DNA of 5,925 bases from NCBI GenBank assembly GCA_946624335.1, contig CAMOSA010000147.1, positions 1 through 5,925 on the forward strand. The letters run 5' to 3'. The position numbers and the translations under genes were made by a program. Positions 1 to 3,193 of this stretch are shown one piece after another. How positions within the stretch are numbered: position 1 is the stretch's first letter; the number at the start of each line of letters is the position of its first letter. The notes under the pieces were generated by a model that saw nothing but the letters and a program-made list of their open reading frames with translations, made no database searches and had not been told where the DNA came from. Source of the DNA: an uncultured Prevotellaceae bacterium. Its GTDB lineage: Bacteria; Bacteroidota; Bacteroidia; Bacteroidales; Bacteroidaceae.

Positions 1-364
1 CGCCTACGCCGAAGCTGCGGCGCGAGCGTAGCGAGAATACGGGTATGAGCGTGCCTGCCACGCGGAAATCCTCGGGGGCGTCCATCCATGAATCACGCTG
101 CACGGCCGGCAGGTCGGGGTTGGACACCTCTTTGGGGTCGAACGAGTGTGGACAGAAAACCCACTCGGAACGCTTCTCGCGTCCTTGCCAGGTGACGGTG
201 TAGAAATAGTCGATGGCGTGGTCGATGTCGAGCTCTATGGCCCAGATGACGCCGTCGCGCGTCGACAATGGATGACGTGTCTGGCTGCCATCGGGCTCCA
301 GCACGTTGAGGAAAAGGTCTTCACCGTAGATTGTGCGGTATTCAATTTCAAATCTGATATTCAT
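1..364 (-). CDS. malQ: 4-alpha-glucanotransferase (amylomaltase), DPE2-type GH77, N-terminal part
   Basis: The 121 visible codons encode an N-terminal beta-rich module (about residues 1-75, beginning MNIRFEIEYRTIYGEDLFLN) that resembles the CBM20 starch-binding module of Bacteroidota and plant DPE2-type enzymes. It is followed by a linker and the opening of the GH77 catalytic domain (residues 103-121, AGTLIPVFSLRSRRSFGVG, compare the conserved VPxFSxRS..GVG of DPE2). The family transfers glucan units between maltooligosaccharides in the cytoplasm. The catalytic residues lie beyond the window. The start is well fixed because an in-frame TAG lies five codons upstream (377-379). The gene is the third in a minus-strand series after a LacI-type regulator and an MFS sugar transporter, which supports a maltodextrin role. 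Only one CBM20-like module precedes the catalytic domain, whereas DPE2 proteins usually carry two. The symbol rests on this N-terminal similarity and the context; I am fairly sure of the family. Confidence 0.85.
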   Translation of the reverse strand, partial: MNIRFEIEYRTIYGEDLFLNVLEPDGSQTRHPLSTRDGVIWAIELDIDHAIDYFYTVTWQGREKRSEWVFCPHSFDPKEVSNPDLPAVQRDSWMDAPEDFRVAGTLIPVFSLRSRRSFGVG

Positions 365-396
365 ATCATTCTGGGGCTAAGCCCATAGTTTATAGG

Positions 397-407
397 TTAA
401 GGTTTAA
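397..407 (-). promoter_or_regulatory. Shared leader motif TTAAACCTTAA upstream of malQ
   Basis: On the minus strand this reads TTAAACCTTAA, ending 32 nt before the malQ ATG. The identical 11-mer stands 27 nt before the susC ATG (3156-3166). It is AT-rich, so chance is possible, but the similar distance to two start codons of one locus hints at a translation-enhancing or regulatory leader element. The function is inference. Confidence 0.3.
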
Positions 408-466
408 TGTCTAATGAGGATTCTTTCGCTGTCAATCTTTCAACTCTCAACTTTCAACTCTCCGCT

Positions 467-492
467 CGGCTTTGCCGCTTCGCTCTGCGAAG
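467..492. other. Double hairpin in repeat copy 1
   Basis: Two inverted repeats abut: CGGC-TTT-GCCG (467-477) and CTTCGC-TCT-GCGAAG (478-492). Both stems are perfect, with three-base loops, and form on either strand. No T-run follows on either strand, so this is not a canonical intrinsic terminator. In the minus-strand transcript it would lie between the transporter and malQ reading frames, where it could affect mRNA stability or the amount of malQ message; that role is inference. Confidence 0.6.
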
Positions 493-495
493 AAC

Positions 496-516
496 TTTCA
501 ACTCTCAACTTTCAAC
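496..516 (-). other. Heptad array giving stop codons in all three minus-strand frames
   Basis: Three heptads in tandem (496-502, 503-509, 510-516) each contain TCA, which reads TGA on the minus strand, at 498-500, 505-507 and 512-514. Because seven is not a multiple of three, these stops fall in three different frames. The one at 512-514 ends the MFS gene. Copy 1 repeats the pattern 58 bp downstream in the direction of transcription (440-442, 447-449, 454-456). Confidence 0.8.
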
Positions 517-1852
517 TCTCCGCTCGGCTTTGCCGCTTCGCTCTGCGAAGAACTTTCATTTTGTCTTTTATAAAGCTTACGCAGAGGGCTCCGAGGCAGA
601 GGAGGACGCCGGAGACAATCATCATCGACGACTGATGGTGGCCAATCATCGAAAGGATGGCGCCGCCACAAAGGGCTGCAACAATCTGAGGAACGCAGAT
701 TGTGCAGTTGAATAGGCCAAGGTAAGCTCCCATATGTCCGTATCCCTGGAGGGCATTTGTGACAAATGTGAATGGCATTGCCAGCATGGCGGCCCAGGCG
801 CAACCGATGAGCAGGAAGGGGATAATCTGAAGGTATTTGTCGGGGCAGAAAGGAATGAGGGCGAAGCCGATGCCGCCAAGCAGCAAGCTTAAGGCATATG
901 CGACCTTTGTATTTTTGAAGCGCGGCAAAACAATAGCCCAGCAAACGCTGCCCATGGCCTGGATTGCATAGAGGACTCCTGTCCAGTTGGCTGCCGTCTG
1001 GTAAGCACCTGACTCGGCAATTGTGGTGCCCCATACCGTTTCGGCTACGGCGTCGACAACATAAGTCCACATATACAGGAGTGCTGCCCAGCAGAAGAAC
1101 TGCACGAGACCGACCTTCCAAAATGTAGAAGGAGCATTCTTCAGGAGCGTGAACCAATTGGCGGATTCTTCACGGCTCTCCTCAACAGGGTTGTACTGAC
1201 GGTATTCCTCCGGGTTCCATTCCTTGACTTTCACCACGGTGTAGATGACGCATGATATGAGGATTGCTGCTCCGATATAGAACGACCAGATTACTGTGTC
1301 GGGAACGATGCCTTTGGGCGCCACGTTCTTAAGACCTATCGCGGCGAAGATGTAGGGGAAAAGAAAGCCCACTACAGAACCGGCATTGCATAGGAACGAC
1401 TGTATGGAGTAAGCCTTCGCCTTCTGCTTCTCGTTGACCATGTCGCCGACAAGCATCTTAAACGGCTGCATAGCCATGTTGATGCTGGTGTCGAGGAGCA
1501 TAAGCATTACGAGACCGAAAATCATAACCGAGGCTACGCTCAACCCAAGCGAGCCTGAGTTGGGAAGGAGGCACATAACGGCCACGGCAACGGCTGCACC
1601 GACAAACAGGTAAGGTATGCGACGGCCAAAGCGAGTCCATGTGCGATCGCTCAGCGTGCCAACTACGGGTTGTACAAGAATGCCCATCAGCGGAGGCAGG
1701 ATCCAGAAGTAGCTCAGGTCGTGTGGATCAGCACCTAATGTGCGGAAGATACGGCTTATGTTGCCGCTCTGAAGGGCGTAGGCTATCTGTACGCCAAAGA
1801 AGCCGAAACTGAGGTTCCATAGCTTCCAAAAGGATAAATCAGGTTTTTGCAT
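512..1852 (-). CDS. MFS sugar transporter, SLC45/GPH-like (probable maltose-type sugar:cation symporter)
   Basis: This 446-residue inner-membrane protein has about 12 hydrophobic segments (roughly 12-30, 45-65, 80-97, 103-124, 150-172, 188-208, then 247-270 through 408-428) with a central cytoplasmic loop near 209-245. Family marks are the N-terminal WNLSFGFFGVQIAYALQ (12-28), the loop 2-3 motif SDRTWTRFGRR (68-78, compare SDR..RFGRR of sucrose/SLC45 carriers), QFFCW (251-255), the GCAWAAMLAMPF stretch (350-361) and GAYLGLFN....PQI (375-390). Relatives move sucrose, maltose or similar disaccharides with protons; neighbouring malQ and susC-like genes favour maltose or maltodextrins here. The start is fixed by an in-frame TAG four codons upstream (1862-1864). 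The gene follows the LacI-type regulator by 40 bp. About the last 12 residues (LRRAKRQSRAES) and the stop are encoded by the 58-bp repeat, giving a basic tail unlikely to be ancestral. Family is confident, substrate inferred. Confidence 0.88.
   Translation of the reverse strand: MQKPDLSFWKLWNLSFGFFGVQIAYALQSGNISRIFRTLGADPHDLSYFWILPPLMGILVQPVVGTLSDRTWTRFGRRIPYLFVGAAVAVAVMCLLPNSGSLGLSVASVMIFGLVMLMLLDTSINMAMQPFKMLVGDMVNEKQKAKAYSIQSFLCNAGSVVGFLFPYIFAAIGLKNVAPKGIVPDTVIWSFYIGAAILISCVIYTVVKVKEWNPEEYRQYNPVEESREESANWFTLLKNAPSTFWKVGLVQFFCWAALLYMWTYVVDAVAETVWGTTIAESGAYQTAANWTGVLYAIQAMGSVCWAIVLPRFKNTKVAYALSLLLGGIGFALIPFCPDKYLQIIPFLLIGCAWAAMLAMPFTFVTNALQGYGHMGAYLGLFNCTICVPQIVAALCGGAILSMIGHHQSSMMIVSGVLLCLGALCVSFIKDKMKVLRRAKRQSRAES
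525..550. other. Double hairpin in repeat copy 2, inside the MFS gene 3' end
   Basis: This is the same pair of perfect inverted repeats as in copy 1, shifted by 58 bp: 525-535 and 536-550. Here it overlaps the last codons of the MFS transporter, so in mRNA the stems would form within the translated 3' end. Because the copies are identical, strands of one copy could also pair with the other, giving alternative folds. Confidence 0.55.
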
Positions 1853-1892
1853 AGGTAGTAACTATTTTTATGGTTTCTAATAATTCAGCTTA

Positions 1893-2933
1893 TTATCCTT
1901 CCTTAGCCTCGCGAGTAGTACCCCGTACGATGAGGCGGGTCTTGACAACCTTGCGTTCTACTTTGTCGAGAGGACGATTGCCTTCGACATGGTCAAGCAG
2001 TATATCCACGGCTTCAACGCCTACTTGATGTCCGCGCTGTTCGACTGTAGTGAGCATGGGATCGCAGGCAATGGCCCTCTCGCCATTGGTGAACCCGCAG
2101 ATACCAAGGTCTTCGGGAACGTTCAGTCCCATGCGTTTGGCGGTATAGAGCACACCGATGGCTGTGTCATCGTTGACGGCAAACACGCCGTCGGGCCGCT
2201 TGTTGCGCTGCAATATGTCTGGCGTTATCTGCTCAGCTGCGGCTCGATTGTCACACTCGAATATCAAGGCCTCGTTGATTGGGAGGCCCGCCTTCAGCAG
2301 CGCATCGCGATAACCGTTGTATCGGTTCTTAGAGATCTCCAGGTGCATATCTGAGCCGTAGAAAGCGATGCGCCGGCACCCCGTCGAGATGAGGTGGCTG
2401 ACGGCAGCGAAGGCACCGGCATAGTCGTCCACAACGACGCGACTGGTGTTCAATCCTGTGCATATCCGATCGTAGAACACCAGTGGCAGTCCGGCCTCAA
2501 GCAGTTGCTGGAAATGGTCGTACTTCAGCGTGTCTTTGGCCTGTGAGACGATGACTCCGCACACGTGTAGCTTGAGGAATGACCGGCATATCTGTACTTC
2601 ACGTTCGTACTGCTCTGCGCTCTGTGCGACAATAATGTTATATCCCTGTCTGCAGGCTTCTTCTTCGATGCCGGAAAGTATGGTGGAGAAGTAATAGTGC
2701 GCAAACTGTGGGACGATTACGCCGATGATTTTGGGCGGTGCCACGCGGCTGTGCCGCAGCGATTCAGCGAGTGCATTGGGGAAGAACCGATGCTCGCGGG
2801 CATAAGACTGGATACGCTCGCGTTGCTCCGCGCTGATCTGCGGATTATCTTGCAGGGCACGTGAGACGGTAGCGACGGAAACTCCCAGCTCACGAGCGAT
2901 GTCTTTCATTGTGATAGTCGCTTTCTCACTCAT
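1893..2933 (-). CDS. LacI-family transcriptional regulator of the alpha-glucan locus
   Basis: The protein is 346 residues, a normal LacI/GalR length. The N-terminal helix-turn-helix is at about 8-28 (TMKDIARELGVSVATVSRALQ) and the hinge helix at 52-60 (PNALAESLR), with the leucine expected to enter the minor groove at the operator centre. A periplasmic-binding-protein-like sugar-sensing domain runs from about 68 to 338, with family marks FYDR (153-156), VNDDTAIG (253-260), GF (280-281) and a closing RLIVRGTT (333-340). Met1 is used as the start; Met9 (ITMKDIAR) is a possible alternative. The gene is first in the minus-strand arm and divergent from the susC-like gene, with a LacI-type palindrome between them, so it probably controls both arms in response to a maltose-type sugar. 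Relatives serving starch loci in Bacteroidota have been called MalR; I leave the symbol empty because the effector cannot be read from sequence. Confidence 0.9.
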   Translation of the reverse strand: MSEKATITMKDIARELGVSVATVSRALQDNPQISAEQRERIQSYAREHRFFPNALAESLRHSRVAPPKIIGVIVPQFAHYYFSTILSGIEEEACRQGYNIIVAQSAEQYEREVQICRSFLKLHVCGVIVSQAKDTLKYDHFQQLLEAGLPLVFYDRICTGLNTSRVVVDDYAGAFAAVSHLISTGCRRIAFYGSDMHLEISKNRYNGYRDALLKAGLPINEALIFECDNRAAAEQITPDILQRNKRPDGVFAVNDDTAIGVLYTAKRMGLNVPEDLGICGFTNGERAIACDPMLTTVEQRGHQVGVEAVDILLDHVEGNRPLDKVERKVVKTRLIVRGTTREAKEG

Positions 2934-2952
2934 AATAGGTCTGTTTCGGTTG

Positions 2953-2984
2953 CAAATATAGACAAAAAGGGTGTGCGGTGCAAT
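2953..2984 (-). promoter_or_regulatory. Predicted promoter of the LacI-type regulator operon
   Basis: On the minus strand, TATATTTG (2960-2953) matches the Bacteroidota -7 consensus TAnnTTTG exactly. ATTG (2984-2981), 20 bp further upstream, fits the -33 TTTG element in three of four positions. Transcription would begin near 2945-2948, giving a leader of only about 12-15 nt before the ATG at 2933. No comparable box is seen before the MFS gene or malQ, so this promoter probably serves all three genes. Confidence 0.6.
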
Positions 2985-2992
2985 AAATTGTT
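2979..2992. promoter_or_regulatory. Weak second operator-like palindrome over the regulator's -33 box
   Basis: TGCAATAAATTGTT shares the left half-site TGCAA and the spacing of the main palindrome at 3017-3030 but has an AA centre and ends TTGTT instead of TTGCA. The inner part CAAT-AA-ATTG is symmetric. It lies on top of the predicted -33 element of the regulator's promoter, so binding here would block the regulator's own transcription. This is a degenerate match. Confidence 0.3.
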
Positions 2993-3004
2993 ATTTTGAA
3001 ATAA
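2991..3004. other. AT-rich perfect palindrome TTATTT-TG-AAATAA
   Basis: The 6-bp arms are fully complementary around a two-base centre. The site lies between the weak and the strong operator-like sites. It may bind a second regulator or help DNA melting and bending, but AT-rich palindromes of this size arise easily by chance. Confidence 0.25.
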
Positions 3005-3016
3005 TACTTATGTATC

Positions 3017-3030
3017 TGCAAACGATTGCA
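3017..3030. promoter_or_regulatory. Probable LacI-family operator
   Basis: TGCAAACGATTGCA is a 14-bp palindrome symmetric in 12 positions, with half-sites TGCAA/TTGCA around a central CG. This is the layout typical of LacI/GalR operators; its core differs at one position from the PurR-type core GCAAACGTTTGC. It is centred at 3023.5, about 63 bp from the inner edge of each arm's -7 box. It stands beside a LacI-type gene and nothing else in the region resembles it as well. Its distance upstream of the susC promoter suits activation better than simple steric repression. Confidence 0.7.
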
Positions 3031-3085
3031 CGACTCTTTTTGTTGATTTATGTCAATGCATAAACCTCTTTTTTTATTAGGTCGT

Positions 3086-3093
3086 TACTTTTG
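3086..3093 (+). promoter_or_regulatory. Predicted -7 box of the susC-like gene
   Basis: TACTTTTG, followed by CACCG, matches the Bacteroidota -7 consensus TAnnTTTG. The place where a -33 TTTG would be expected (about 3062-3066) reads AAACC, so the promoter lacks that element and may depend on an activator. Transcription would start near 3098-3101, giving a leader of about 93-96 nt. Confidence 0.6.
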
Positions 3094-3103
3094 CACCGAC
3101 AAA

Positions 3104-3151
3104 ATGAAAGTAATGAGCGTCACCTTAGCTTGTGTATCGCAATTTGACTGA
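3104..3151 (+). other. Possible 15-codon upstream ORF in the susC leader
   Basis: An ATG a few bases after the predicted start of transcription opens a short frame, MKVMSVTLACVSQFD, ending in TGA 42 bp before the susC-like ATG. There is no ribosome-binding sequence and almost no leader before it. It has no run of regulatory codons like those of classical attenuator peptides. It is most likely fortuitous; it is listed because it lies wholly inside the predicted transcript leader. Confidence 0.15.
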
Positions 3152-3155
3152 ATGT

Positions 3156-3166
3156 TTAAACCTTAA
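3156..3166 (+). promoter_or_regulatory. Shared leader motif TTAAACCTTAA upstream of susC
   Basis: The same 11-mer occurs in the malQ leader (397-407, minus strand) at a similar distance from the start codon. Here it is followed by an A/T-rich stretch to the ATG, typical of Bacteroidota leaders that lack a Shine-Dalgarno sequence. It also overlaps the 8-bp palindrome GTTTAAAC (3154-3161). The role is inference. Confidence 0.3.
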
Positions 3167-3193
3167 ATAATAAATTAACTAAACTCAACAAGC

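Larger units (their letters stand above)
437..558. repeat. 58-bp tandem repeat, two full copies plus 6 bp, with internal heptads
   Basis: Copy 1 spans 437-494 and copy 2 spans 495-552; they are identical. The first six bases of a third copy (ctttca) follow at 553-558. Each unit opens with heptads in tandem (TTTCAAC, TCTCAAC, TTTCAAC, then the degenerate TCTCCGC) and ends with two abutting inverted repeats. It fills most of the 147-bp gap between the MFS gene and malQ and extends into the 3' end of the MFS gene, where it encodes about the last 12 residues and the stop codon. Similar heptad arrays occur between genes in Bacteroidota, as I recall. No transposase or coding potential of its own is visible. 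It could be a dispersed REP-like element or a tandem duplication. Confidence 0.9.

Noticed and set aside
374..384. Palindrome GGGCTAAGCCC just upstream of malQ
   Set aside because: The arms are only five bases around one central base, which cannot form a proper RNA hairpin, and there is no matching copy elsewhere in the locus. It is probably chance.
467..492. Repeat hairpins as an intrinsic terminator
   Set aside because: The stems are short and no T-run follows on either strand, so the standard terminator pattern is not met.
407..715. Plus-strand frames through the repeat
   Set aside because: The translations are products of the tandem repeat (recurring LSTLNFQLSARLCRFALRRT) and then run antisense into the MFS gene. 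There is no promoter or family similarity.
498..1157. 219-codon minus-strand frame overlapping the MFS gene
   Set aside because: It is another frame of the transporter gene with a Cys/Arg/Pro-rich translation unlike a real protein. It ends in the heptad array only because that array has stops in every frame.
1989..2354. 121-codon plus-strand frame
   Set aside because: It is antisense to the LacI-type gene, which has all family motifs in its frame.
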